Part shown: positions 8,968 through 16,417 of the stretch, piece by piece
How positions within the stretch are numbered: the first letter of the stretch is position 1
Layout of the letters: each line of letters opens with the position of its first letter
Source: CAG-964 sp902789345
GTDB taxonomy: Bacteria > Bacillota > Clostridia > Oscillospirales > Acutalibacteraceae
Assembly: GCA_052117325.1 (NCBI GenBank)
Contig: JBQKJJ010000021.1
Reading direction: 5' to 3' (one strand)
DNA length: 29,182 nucleotides
The notes under the pieces: generated by a model
The model's database searches: none
The model's input: the letters and a program-made list of their open reading frames with translations, nothing else
Told to the model about the DNA's origin: nothing
Translations under genes and position numbers: made by a program

Positions 8968-10209
8968 CTACTCCATTTTTAACAACGAACCGTATAGGGT
9001 TTTTACCTCTTGGTTAATATAATGCTTGCGGTCAACCTCTATTGAAGTGTGTCCCATAAGGGCAATTAGATCCGTTTCACTTGCCCCTGAAGCGGAAAAG
9101 CGTGTACTAAAGGTTCTGCGGCAGCTGTGGGGTGTAAAACTGCTCGAAAGCCCCAACTGCTTTATATTTTTGTCAAAATAATAGCGGAACTTGTTGTAGG
9201 TAAGGGGTTCCCTGTTGTCTTTATCACAAAACACTGTTTCACCGCTATTGGCAAGACATTTGTTTACTATGCCCAGTATTTTAGGGTGAACAGGCACTAT
9301 ACGATTGGTACCTGCCCTTGTTTTCATACCTGCTATAAAGTACGGTATATTGTCATCGCTTACATAAAATTGCTGCGGCTTAATGGTTAGGAACTCTGTT
9401 ACTCTGAAATTCAGGTAACACATTGCGATTATATAATCAACATAGTTGCTAACCTCCGGTTTGTCGTTAATATGCTCAAACAAATAAGCAAGCTGTTCGT
9501 CGCTAAAGCAGGACATATTTGACGGCGACTCTTTTTTCACACTGCCATAGCTGACATATGCTGAGTAATCTCTGATAACCCAGTCGTTGGCAAGTGCCAC
9601 CTTGTATATCTTGCCCAGCAGTATTACCATCTGTTTTATGGTGCCTTTAGACAGCGGCTGTACTATTTTGGGTACGCCTGTATTTTCTGTAGTTTTTCTG
9701 CCGTTTTTGCCTATATAAACAGGCTTCCCCTCCAGCGTAATCTGCTGGTGCTCCTGTGCGTATATATCAATAACCTTTTGTATATTTTCCGTTTTTATAT
9801 CGGCTATTTTCATTTTGTGCAGCGGTGCAAGCCTGTGCCACGCCAAAAGATAGTTTTTTTGCGACGACGGGCTTAATTTTTCTATTTCAGTGGCAACAAA
9901 TTTGTAGTAAATATATTGCAAAGTAATTAAGCCGTAACCAACGTCAATATCACGATATTGCTTTTCATACTCTGCCAATGCCGCCAATGCCTGCTGTTTT
10001 GTCTTAAAAGTACCCAACGATACCCTTTCACCTGTAAGCGTGCTGGAGGCTGTATATGGCCTTGTTTTGTTGTCTTTTCTTTTGTAGACACTGCCTGTGC
10101 CGTTAGCTCTTTTAGGAGTATGTCTCCTACCTTCCTGACTTTTGCCGCAGTAAGGGCAAAACCTGTAGTCACCTATTTCTTTATTGCACCTTTTATTTAT
10201 ACAGCGCAT
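8968..10209 (-). CDS. Tyrosine recombinase/integrase with N-terminal zinc ribbon
   Basis: A 413-residue site-specific recombinase. The N-terminus has Cys3, Cys8, Cys18 and Cys21 (C-x4-C and CPYC), forming a small zinc ribbon before an arm-type DNA-binding region (GTGSVYKRKDN at about 37-47) and a SAM-like core-binding domain. The catalytic residues are visible: Arg269 in NFRVTEFL, His361 and Arg364 in HSCR, His387 in LMGHTS and Tyr397 in RKHYI. AGGGGGG sits 7 nt upstream of the ATG. It lies downstream of parA and the RHH gene on the same strand, 103 bp after the latter, with a 10-bp palindrome in the gap. In that setting it may resolve replicon multimers, as Xer-type plasmid recombinases do, or it may integrate the element. 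The sequence does not decide which. Confidence 0.92.
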   Translation of the reverse strand: MRCINKRCNKEIGDYRFCPYCGKSQEGRRHTPKRANGTGSVYKRKDNKTRPYTASSTLTGERVSLGTFKTKQQALAALAEYEKQYRDIDVGYGLITLQYIYYKFVATEIEKLSPSSQKNYLLAWHRLAPLHKMKIADIKTENIQKVIDIYAQEHQQITLEGKPVYIGKNGRKTTENTGVPKIVQPLSKGTIKQMVILLGKIYKVALANDWVIRDYSAYVSYGSVKKESPSNMSCFSDEQLAYLFEHINDKPEVSNYVDYIIAMCYLNFRVTEFLTIKPQQFYVSDDNIPYFIAGMKTRAGTNRIVPVHPKILGIVNKCLANSGETVFCDKDNREPLTYNKFRYYFDKNIKQLGLSSSFTPHSCRRTFSTRFSASGASETDLIALMGHTSIEVDRKHYINQEVKTLYGSLLKME

Positions 10210-10290
10210 ACAGCACCCCCCTACCTTGCAGCCTTTTTATTTTATAATTTAATTATATTTATATACGCACTAGTAATACATATACATTAT

Positions 10291-10313
10291 ACACATACAT
10301 AATATGTATGTGT
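10291..10313. repeat. Perfect 10-3-10 palindrome upstream of the recombinase gene
   Basis: ACACATACAT (10291-10300) and its exact complement (10304-10313) flank AAT. The palindrome abuts the stop codon of the RHH gene and lies about 80 bp upstream of the recombinase start. There is no T-tract. A TTATACACA box (DnaA-box-like) at 10287-10295 overlaps its left edge. It could be a recombination core, an operator or an mRNA hairpin. Confidence 0.6.
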
Positions 10314-10795
10314 TATTCTGCATTACCGCTTACATTATGTCTTGCAACATCCTCTAAAATCTGGTGTACAAAATCATTAAAGGAAAGTCCTCTCTCCTGT
10401 GCCAGCTGTTTAATTTGGCTGTGAAGTTTTGGCTGCATCAAAAGCTGAACTCTTTTACTTTTGGTAGCAACTTCTTTTCTTCTAGGAAGCATATAAGACT
10501 GTGGCAGCTTTTCTTCATCATATACCACAGGAGCCTCCTGTCTTGTATTTTCAGACACTTTTACAGGCTGTTCCTGCTGCTGTGTATCATGACTGATTTC
10601 GCTGTTTATTCCCTGCGAGCTATTGTCAATTACATTTTCATTAGTTACCTTTGACACATCTTCCGGCTTGTCTTGTGTTTTATCAGAAGATTGCGCTTCT
10701 TTTTCCGGCTCTGAGTTGACAATTTCCTCTTCCTCCTCTATTGGGCGGGTTAAAAACTGTAAAGCAGGTGCTTTTGAAAACGATTTCTTTGCCAT
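10313..10795 (-). CDS. ParA partner protein with C-terminal ribbon-helix-helix domain
   Basis: A 160-residue protein. Residues about 20-85 are acidic and low-complexity (Glu, Gln, Ser, Asn rich), probably disordered. Residues about 110-155 (KRVQLLMQPKLHSQIKQLAQ onward) fit a ribbon-helix-helix DNA-binding fold with a beta-strand and two helices. The ATG overlaps the parA stop codon (TAATG), which implies coupled translation. A small RHH protein encoded directly after ParA is the usual layout of type Ib partition systems, where the RHH protein binds the centromere and stimulates ParA. The N-terminal acidic arm is longer than in ParG or Omega. The role is inferred from fold and position. Confidence 0.82.
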   Translation of the reverse strand: MAKKSFSKAPALQFLTRPIEEEEEIVNSEPEKEAQSSDKTQDKPEDVSKVTNENVIDNSSQGINSEISHDTQQQEQPVKVSENTRQEAPVVYDEEKLPQSYMLPRRKEVATKSKRVQLLMQPKLHSQIKQLAQERGLSFNDFVHQILEDVARHNVSGNAE

Positions 10796-11547
10796 TATTT
10801 CTCCTCCTTAAGTAATTCATCTATAAGTTTTGAATAATCTTCTGTTACTTTTGCCTTTGGTGCGTATGTAAATAGGCTTTGCTGACTTATTTGACTTTCT
10901 TTGATACATACGGCCTCTCTTATTTTGCTTTCAAAGACCTTTGTATTCATACTTTCTGCCAGCTGTTGAGCCATTTCTGTAACCTCTCGGCTCAAAATTG
11001 AACGGGCGCTGTATCTTGTAAGTAAAATTCCCTCAATTTTAAGGTTTGGATTACAATATTTTCTTATTACATTAATGTTTTCCTCAAGCTGCTTTATTCC
11101 CTGCAAGCTGTATATATCCGCCTGGGCCGGTATAATTACGCTGTCGCACGCCGCCAGAGCATTTACTGTTAAAATTCCAAGTGCCGGCGGTGTGTCTATA
11201 ATTACATAGTCATAATTATCCTTAATTGTATCCAGCGCTTCTTTTAGTCTGTACTCCTTGCCTACTGTATTCAGTACTGTATCAATTGTTGCCAAAGATT
11301 TATCGGCAATAATCACATCACCAATATCCGTTTTATTAACTGCGCTTTCAATGCTCACATTACCTGTAAGAACATCATAAATACTTTTGTCAGCGTTCAC
11401 ATTAATGGTAAATGTAAAATTCTCCTGCTGATCTAAGTCAATAGATAAGGTTTTATAGCCTCTTAAATGAAGTCCCGTGGCTACAGTATAAGCCGTAGTT
11501 GTTTTTCCTACTCCACCCTTTTGATTTATCACTGCTATTACTTTCAT
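10795..11547 (-). CDS. parA: ParA-type partition ATPase
   Basis: A 250-residue deviant-Walker ATPase that moves and positions replicon copies at cell division. Visible motifs are Walker A KGGVGKTT near residue 10, the A' motif SIDLDQQENFT near 40 and Walker B YVIIDTPP near 110. It lacks the N-terminal HTH of type Ia ParA, as expected with an RHH partner. I place the start at ATG 11547, preceded by GGGAGGAAAACTA. A longer frame to 11610 adds a low-complexity Ile/Tyr stretch from AT-rich leader DNA. It heads the parA-RHH-recombinase unit. The AT-rich repeat region upstream is a candidate centromere and operator. Confidence 0.93.
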   Translation of the reverse strand: MKVIAVINQKGGVGKTTTAYTVATGLHLRGYKTLSIDLDQQENFTFTINVNADKSIYDVLTGNVSIESAVNKTDIGDVIIADKSLATIDTVLNTVGKEYRLKEALDTIKDNYDYVIIDTPPALGILTVNALAACDSVIIPAQADIYSLQGIKQLEENINVIRKYCNPNLKIEGILLTRYSARSILSREVTEMAQQLAESMNTKVFESKIREAVCIKESQISQQSLFTYAPKAKVTEDYSKLIDELLKEEK

Positions 11548-12204
11548 TAGTTTTCCTCCCGGATTTCTAATAGCATATATACATATAGCTACATATACAT
11601 ATATACACAATTATCAGTATGCTTTTACACATAATTATATTTACACTTATACTTATACACAGCAATATCTGTGTTCGTATACACACTGTAAATTAATTTA
11701 TACATACACCAATCATATACACACAAAGCATACGCATATATTTAATTATTGTTACAGTTGTATAGGTGTACACACCTGTGCATAAACACCGCACACCTAC
11801 TATCAGTTATTATATTATAAAGCTCTCTCTTTTTCAATACCGTATACACAATATTTATTACTCCACATACAGCATATGTTTATACAGATGTTAATGTATA
11901 TTTATATACATATAGTTATACACACTCATATACACCTTATAAATGTGTTTTTGCTGTGTCTATGAAAAGCAACTATGCTATTTTAGTAAAGTGAGCTAGT
12001 CAAAAGAGTTAGTTGAAAAATTTTTATGTATATGTAAAATCCCCCACTGCAAACAGCAACTACAACCGCCCATAAAATAGACAGTGGACTAAATTAATTT
12101 ATAGAAACCTTTCGAAAACAGTTTACAGAGTTACACAGTCTAGCTTTGACTTTTTATAATATGGACAATAGCCAGTTGCGACATCACACTTTTATTTTTT
12201 TAGT

Positions 12205-12230
12205 TATATATATATATATATATATATATA
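12205..12230. repeat. (TA)13 dinucleotide tract
   Basis: Thirteen uninterrupted TA steps lie in the AT-rich region between parA and rep. Such tracts melt easily and can extrude cruciforms. They also vary in length by slippage, so the count may differ among copies. Confidence 0.9.
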
Positions 12231-12428
12231 TTAACACACATATTCATACACATGTAAACAAATATACATAATGATTATACAGCAGTGCATACATTTACTT
12301 ATTATTATAATCATACGCATAAGTATGCATATAAGTGTACCGCTGTGTATACTAATGTGTATACACTACACTTATATGTTTATTAATTTATATATACACA
12401 GATACACATGTTGCTAAGATATATTGTA

Positions 12429-12522
12429 AGTATATGTAGTTGTATACACATATTAATAGATATAGCAATTAGTATATGTAGCTGTATACATACATTAATA
12501 GATATAACGATTAGTATATGTA
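12429..12522. repeat. 42-bp tandem repeat, two full copies plus a partial
   Basis: Copies at 12429-12470 and 12471-12512 match at 37 of 42 positions, and a third begins at 12513 (first 10 bp match). Each unit contains AGTATATGTAG, a GTATACA core and TTAATAGATATA. The location between parA and rep fits a centromere or regulatory repeat. The open frame across it on the minus strand is an artefact, since 42 is a multiple of 3. Confidence 0.85.
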
Positions 12523-12876
12523 TACAGCTAAGATATGCTATATTAATTATAACATATCTAAAATAGACACTAATTATACAAAACATTTTTATTGTCTATT
12601 ACTGCTATAAATAGAATTGGAATCAGCGTATATATTACTCACAATAGCATATTTTCTTTTTTTCTATATATAAAAGCACTGATATAGGTTCAAAAGCTTT
12701 ATGTAACTTAGAATAACGCTCTCAACCCTTGTTATATATTAGCTGCCCGGCAGGGGGGGAGAGATACACGATTACAAAAAATAAAGTAAAAACTTACAGT
12801 TTTAATATTAAGGCTAGTGGTATGTAGACATATATTTGTACACATACATATACATCAATGATATATGTATGTAGCT

Positions 12877-12904
12877 AAAAAGCCCGGCATTTGCCGGGCT
12901 TTTA
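12877..12904. terminator. Bidirectional intrinsic terminator after rep
   Basis: A perfect 12-bp inverted repeat, AAAAGCCCGGCA (12878-12889) with its complement (12892-12903), lies 38 bp beyond the rep stop. It is flanked by A on one side and T on the other, so it works in both directions. Confidence 0.92.
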
Positions 12905-12941
12905 CTTAAAACATATTATAAATACATATAAGGAATATAGA

Positions 12942-13994
12942 TTATTTCTCCTTATTAGATGCTTCAAGTATTTTTTTCAAATAACCAAATCTACTTGTGA
13001 TTTTCCTTTTAGATGCCTGCATATTCAGCACAGCATACTTTTCAGCAAGAAAATTATACCTGGAAAATTCAATACCGTTAGGATTATCAGGAAGCTCTAA
13101 TCTTGTAAGTATGTTAAAAATAACCTTCATTTCCTCATCAGAAAACTCATTTTCACAGGCATCAGCAAGGAACTCCAAACTCTCGTTGCTATACTTAGGT
13201 ATTTCAGCAAGATATTCTTCAGAGGAGCTAGGCTCAATAAGCTTAGTTTCTATCACCTCATGAGGTAAATGAACCTCATCACGGACAAGATTAAACCTAA
13301 TATGAGAAACCTTTCGGCCGGTTCTTTCTGTTGTGTACTCAAAGGTTAGGTCGGTTTTTTCGTTTACCTCTTTTAAGGCTTTTTTTAGAACATCGGTGTT
13401 AAAACGCTTAAAATCCTTATAAAAATCCGTCACACAATGGAGTATATTTTCCCTTAATTCTTCTAAGGAAACACTCCAGCTTGCACGGTAACGATTATCA
13501 AGTAAATAAAGATATAACTGTATGCTGTATTTACTGGTAAGTGGCAAAACATTCTTTAACTGGTAGCGTATATAACCAATACCGTCAAGATTAAAAAACA
13601 GTTTTTTTGCCTTATTTGTACAGGACAAATCTATCCACCATTGACCGCTTGGGTCCTGAAAGCACTCGGCTTCCTCAAAAAGGGTGTACATTTTCCATCC
13701 GCCTTGGGAGTCGGGATCCGGCACAGTTACAGTTTGTCCCATTAAAGACTTAACATATTTTTCAAGTCTGGAAGGGTGCATACGCTCAATATTCATAAGA
13801 GCCTCATACTCTTCTTTACTAAACCTTACTTTAGTTCCGTTGGGATCTCTTGCATTTATTCTGCTTAAATATGTATCTAAAACCTTTAATTCTCCTAATG
13901 AAAAGGGAACGGTTTTCATTAGCATCAAAGGTCGGCTTTTTTCAACAATATACGAGCCATCCAGTCCATTTACAATAACATCTTTTGCTTTCAA
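12942..13994 (-). CDS. Replication initiator protein, Rep_3-like
   Basis: A protein of about 350 residues with two winged-helix-type domains, as in RepA/RepE/pi-family initiators that bind iterons and open the origin. Recognisable segments are the N-terminal VPFSLGELKVLDTYLSRIN region, the linker to YSIQLYLYLLDNRY (the LY..L block typical of the family) and a second domain containing VSLEELRENI and FKRFNTDVLKKALKEVNEKT. Start choice: an upstream in-frame TTG at 14009 lies too close to the mapped promoter. The TTG at 13994 has GGGGGTGG 5-6 nt upstream, so I prefer it; GTG at 14003 is an alternative. Iterons lie upstream, and an inverted iteron core overlaps its promoter, which fits autoregulation. 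Confidence 0.88.
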   Translation of the reverse strand: MKAKDVIVNGLDGSYIVEKSRPLMLMKTVPFSLGELKVLDTYLSRINARDPNGTKVRFSKEEYEALMNIERMHPSRLEKYVKSLMGQTVTVPDPDSQGGWKMYTLFEEAECFQDPSGQWWIDLSCTNKAKKLFFNLDGIGYIRYQLKNVLPLTSKYSIQLYLYLLDNRYRASWSVSLEELRENILHCVTDFYKDFKRFNTDVLKKALKEVNEKTDLTFEYTTERTGRKVSHIRFNLVRDEVHLPHEVIETKLIEPSSSEEYLAEIPKYSNESLEFLADACENEFSDEEMKVIFNILTRLELPDNPNGIEFSRYNFLAEKYAVLNMQASKRKITSRFGYLKKILEASNKEK

Positions 13995-14017
13995 AGGTTC
14001 CACCCCCAATATCTTGT

Positions 14018-14064
14018 ATTTTACAAAAAAAGACGGATTAAGTCAAGTGCAATCCGTCCTTTTT
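14018..14064 (-). promoter_or_regulatory. rep promoter with overlapping inverted iteron-core operator
   Basis: On the minus strand, TTGACT (14041-14046) and TAAAAT (14018-14023) are exactly 17 bp apart. An inverted repeat, AGACGGATT (about 14031-14039) with AATCCGTCCTTTT (14051-14063), straddles the -35 box. Each arm carries the TCCGTC(C)TTTT core seen in every iteron. In Rep_3 plasmids Rep dimers bind such inverted half-iterons to repress rep. The same repeat followed by T7 on the minus strand could also terminate read-through from upstream. Confidence 0.82.
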
Positions 14065-14204
14065 ATAAATAAAACTATATTTTGTTTTTTATACCACAAA
14101 ATTTATCTGCATTTTGACAGTTAAACAGCAAATAAGGAGTATCATAAAACAACCTGTATGCAAATGTAAATTTTTTATTAACCGTATGCAATGTTGCTTA
14201 TTTA

Positions 14205-14262
14205 TGTACAACATACCGTCCTTTTCTTACTGTAATAAATTAAAGGACGGTACGATGTACAT
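14205..14262. repeat. Pair of iterons in inverted orientation
   Basis: TGTACAACATACCGTCCTTT at 14205-14224 faces a reverse copy at 14243-14262 (AAAGGACGGTACGATGTACA), with 18 bp between them. The spacing differs from the tandem array. Inverted iterons may aid looping or handcuffing between Rep molecules. Confidence 0.85.
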
Positions 14263-14317
14263 CTAGTTTATGATTATCAGTCTAAAGGTCTTGTTGTTGT
14301 ACATTGTTGCCTATTTG

Positions 14318-14338
14318 TGTACATCATTCCGTCCTTTA
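14318..14338 (+). repeat. Isolated iteron
   Basis: TGTACATCATTCCGTCCTTT matches the array consensus with one change in the core. The 12 bp before it (TTGTTGCCTATTTG) also resemble those before the 14205 iteron, so the shared block is longer than the 22-bp unit. Confidence 0.85.
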
Positions 14339-14453
14339 GCTTCGTTAAATTTTATATACTATAATGCATGAGCCTTAAAATTTGGCTTATTTATGCGGTT
14401 TTTGGGACTAACAACAAGTAATAATCATATCTCCTAAGAACAAATTACCGCTT

Positions 14454-14474
14454 TGTACAACATACCGTCCTTTA
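14454..14474 (+). repeat. Isolated iteron
   Basis: TGTACAACATACCGTCCTTT is identical over 20 bp to the iteron at 14205. Confidence 0.88.
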
Positions 14475-14587
14475 GATAAAAATTCCCCATTTTATAACAA
14501 ACGCAGCAAAAAATTGCACATATTTTTTTGAAATTTTCTACATATGTGCCCTATATACAGCAACAGTTGCATAAAAGAGTACATTGA

Positions 14588-14608
14588 TGTACACCATACC
14601 GTCCTTTT
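14588..14608 (+). repeat. Isolated iteron
   Basis: TGTACACCATACCGTCCTTT matches the array consensus exactly, 230 bp before the tandem array. Confidence 0.88.
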
Positions 14609-14636
14609 CGCTTTTTACAATGTATTTCAAAAAGAA

Positions 14637-14671
14637 AAACAGCCCCTTTAAGAAAATTAAAAGGGCTGTTT
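14637..14671 (-). terminator. Hairpin inside the origin
   Basis: AAACAGCCC-CTTT (14637-14649) pairs with AAAAGGGCTGTTT (14659-14671). On the minus strand it is followed by a T-rich run (TTTTTCTTTTT). It would stop minus-strand transcription entering the rep leader from the iteron array, or end a short RNA. On the plus strand it lacks a T-tract. Confidence 0.65.
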
Positions 14672-14819
14672 GGGTAAAAAATTAACTGAAATATCCATAA
14701 ACAAAAAGTCTTATAGGAAATTCAACTCAAAGAACAATCACAATAGAAAAAAGTCGGTAAATAAATATACATATAAAGATAAATTTAATTCTATCTCACC
14801 ATTATTTACATAAAATGCG

Positions 14820-15061
14820 TGTACACCACACCGTCTTTTTATGTACACCATACCGTCCTTTTGTGTACACCACACCGTCTTTTACTGTACACCGTACCGT
14901 CTTTTACTGTACACCGTACCGATTTTTCGTGTACAGCATACCGTCCTTTTGTGTACACCACACCGTCTTTTACTGTACACCGTACCGCCCAAAGGCGTAC
15001 AGCATACCGTCTTTCTATGTACACCACACCGTCCTTTTATGTACGGAATACCGTCCCATAA
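14820..15061 (+). repeat. Replication origin: 11 tandem 22-bp iterons
   Basis: Units begin at 14820, 14842, 14864, 14886, 14908, 14930, 14952, 14974, 14996, 15018 and 15040, an exact 22-bp period with no spacers. The consensus is TGTACACCAYACCGTCYTTT plus 2 bp. The ninth (CGTACAGC start) and last (TGTACGGAAT) copies are the most diverged. A 22-bp period, about two helical turns, puts all Rep monomers on one DNA face, as in pSC101, R6K and F origins. The flank at 14680-14815 is AT-rich and is a candidate melting region. Open frames crossing the array on both strands are artefacts of the repeat. Confidence 0.95.
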
Positions 15062-15102
15062 TCGTCAAAATTCCCATAATTAAGCCAAATAACAGCGCTA
15101 GT

Positions 15103-15189
15103 AAACAAGTAGGTAAACAAGTAAATAAACAAGCATATAAACAAGAAACAAACAAGTAAACAAATAATATTAAACAAGTATCTAACAAG
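15103..15189 (+). repeat. Helically phased AAACAAG repeats beside the iterons
   Basis: AAACAAG begins at 15103, 15115, 15127, 15139, 15150 and 15172, with near-copies at 15158 (AAACAAA) and 15183 (TAACAAG). The steps are 12, 12, 12 and 11 bp, then about two turns. The block is AT-rich and starts about 40 bp after the last iteron. It is a candidate DNA-unwinding element or a second protein-binding array. Confidence 0.75.
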
Positions 15190-15258
15190 CATACAAACAG
15201 GAACACTATATAGGCCTGCCAGACAGACCGCTTATATAGATATATTATAGTAAAAATA

Positions 15259-15286
15259 TTGACTTATATACATAATTAAATAATAA
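15259..15286 (+). promoter_or_regulatory. Weak promoter candidate upstream of the cupin gene
   Basis: TTGACT (15259-15264) and TAATAA (15281-15286) are 16 bp apart, about 140 bp upstream of the cupin start. The remaining sequence to 15429 shows nothing else that I can name apart from TTGGAG at 15416-15421, the cupin ribosome binding site. Confidence 0.4.
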
Positions 15287-15429
15287 AAGTTTCTCTTGTG
15301 TTGTTTCCGTTTATTCTTTTTGTCAAGTATAAACAAATGGTTAATGCCATAATAACATATAGGCTATTCTGTTATTAAAGTTAAGATGGTAAAATACAGT
15401 AAAGTAAAACATAAATTGGAGTTGATATA

Positions 15430-15866
15430 ATGAAAATTGAAAACAAAAATGAGTTTGAACAGGCTAATATGTTTGGCACAGGCGAACCAAATACAGCCTA
15501 TGCAAAATATTTTGTGGGAAACTCTTTTCTAAATCCATTAACCCAACCGGGTAAAACTCCGGTATTTCTTGCAAATGTTACATTTGAGCCGGGATGCAGA
15601 AACAACTGGCATATTCACCATGCGAAGCAGGGCGGAGGACAAATTTTAATCTGCACAGCCGGTGAGGGTTGGTACCAGGAAAAGGGAAAAGCAGCAGTTA
15701 GCCTTACCCGGGAACAGTAATTGTAATTCCTGCAAATGTAGAGCATTGGCACGGTGCAAAAAAGGATAGCTGGTTTAGCCACATAGCTGTAGAATGTCCC
15801 GGAGAAGAATGCAGCAATGAATGGTGTAAACCTGTAACCGATGAAGAATATTTTGGACTGGAATAA
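15430..15866 (+). pseudogene. Cupin-domain protein gene, frameshifted
   Basis: The first frame runs from ATG 15430 to TAA 15720 (96 residues), with the cupin metal motif WHIHHAKQGGGQIL at about 57-70. The second half of the cupin barrel (PGTVIVIPANVEHWHGAKKD and on to GLE-stop at 15864-15866) continues in another frame from about 15707. One base is missing near 15700-15708 (GCCTTACCCGGGAACA). Restored, it would be a cupin of about 145 residues of the sort paired with carboxymuconolactone-decarboxylase-like proteins, as here. The rest of both halves is intact, so this is either a very recent mutation or a sequencing error. If real, the product lacks its second metal-binding half. Confidence 0.85.
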
Positions 15867-15924
15867 ATATAACTGCCAATTAAATCTATATTTATATAAT
15901 TGACGAGAAAGGAAGTTTTATACA

Positions 15925-16245
15925 ATGGAAAAAGTCACAGCAGGAAGAGACGCTTTAGGAAAATTTGCTCCAAAATTTGCAGAGCTTAACGACGATGTTT
16001 TATTTGGTCAGGTGTGGTCAAGAGAAGACAAGCTTTCAGCAAGAGATCGCTGTATTGTAACGGTAACTGCTTTAATGGCAAGCGGGATACTTGACAGCTC
16101 ATTAAAATTTCACCTTACAAATGCTAAAAATAATGGCGTAACGCAGGAAGAAATAGCCGAAATAATAACTCATGCCGCTTTTTACGCAGGCTGGCCAAAG
16201 GCGTGGGCCGCTTTTAACATGGCAAAGGAAATATGGACTGATTAA
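15925..16245 (+). CDS. Carboxymuconolactone decarboxylase (CMD/AhpD)-family protein
   Basis: A 106-residue all-helical protein, the usual length for single-domain CMD members. Visible are RDRCIVTVTALMASG at about 41-55 (Cys in the helix that carries the active site), HLTNAKNNGVTQEEIAEII at about 63-81 and HAAFYAGWPKAWAAF at about 83-97, the family's signature helix. The single Cys means it lacks the CxxC of AhpD peroxidase reductases. It follows the cupin gene by 58 bp, with GAAAGGAAG before the ATG, and is probably co-transcribed with it. In clostridia this pair is common, with the substrate not established. A terminator follows at 16287. Confidence 0.9.
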   Translation: MEKVTAGRDALGKFAPKFAELNDDVLFGQVWSREDKLSARDRCIVTVTALMASGILDSSLKFHLTNAKNNGVTQEEIAEIITHAAFYAGWPKAWAAFNMAKEIWTD

Positions 16246-16286
16246 GTGCTGTACTAAACATTCATAAATATTTTAAATTAATTGTG

Positions 16287-16320
16287 CCTCTGACACCAAA
16301 AGTAAATTTGATGTCAGAGG
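16287..16320 (+). terminator. Terminator after the CMD gene
   Basis: A perfect 9-bp stem, CCTCTGACA (16287-16295) with TGTCAGAGG (16312-16320), is followed by a T-rich tract (TATTTATATTTTATAT), 42 bp beyond the stop. Confidence 0.8.
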
Positions 16321-16346
16321 TATTTATATTTTATATATAAAATTAT

Positions 16347-16376
16347 TTGCCATTAATATAATTTTTATGTTACAAT
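16347..16376 (+). promoter_or_regulatory. Promoter for the DUF2974 gene
   Basis: TTGCCA (16347-16352) and TACAAT (16371-16376) are 18 bp apart, about 40 bp upstream of the start codon. Confidence 0.6.
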
Positions 16377-16417
16377 TACAATAGGTTGTACTGTATAAAA
16401 ATTTAGGAGGTGTTTAT

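Larger units (their letters stand above)
11548..12876. other. AT-rich non-coding region between parA and rep; candidate partition site
   Basis: No gene is supported over 1.3 kb. The DNA is rich in alternating TA/CA steps. The octamer TATACACA occurs at 11602, 11654, 11678, 11716, 11843, 11917, 12393 and 12443, and inverted at 12344 and 12356. Two copies extend to TTATACACA (11653-11661 and 11916-11924), matching the DnaA-box consensus. A TTGACT-N17-TAGCAT element on the minus strand (about 11976-12004) is a weak promoter candidate for parA. A CTGCC/GGCAG palindrome lies at 12743-12753. ParA systems commonly bind repeats next to their operon, so a centromere is plausible but unproven. Confidence 0.55.

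Noticed and set aside
12383..12586. 67-residue minus-strand open frame
   Set aside because: It is a product of the 42-bp tandem repeat, whose length is a multiple of 3, and consists of repeating Ile/Cys/His segments.
14820..15061. CRISPR-like array
   Set aside because: Repeats are head to tail with no spacers, and no cas genes are present. They are iterons.
14815..15206. Several overlapping open frames on both strands across the iterons
   Set aside because: They arise because the 22-bp repeat lacks stops in several frames. The proteins are repeats of the same few residues with no ribosome binding site.
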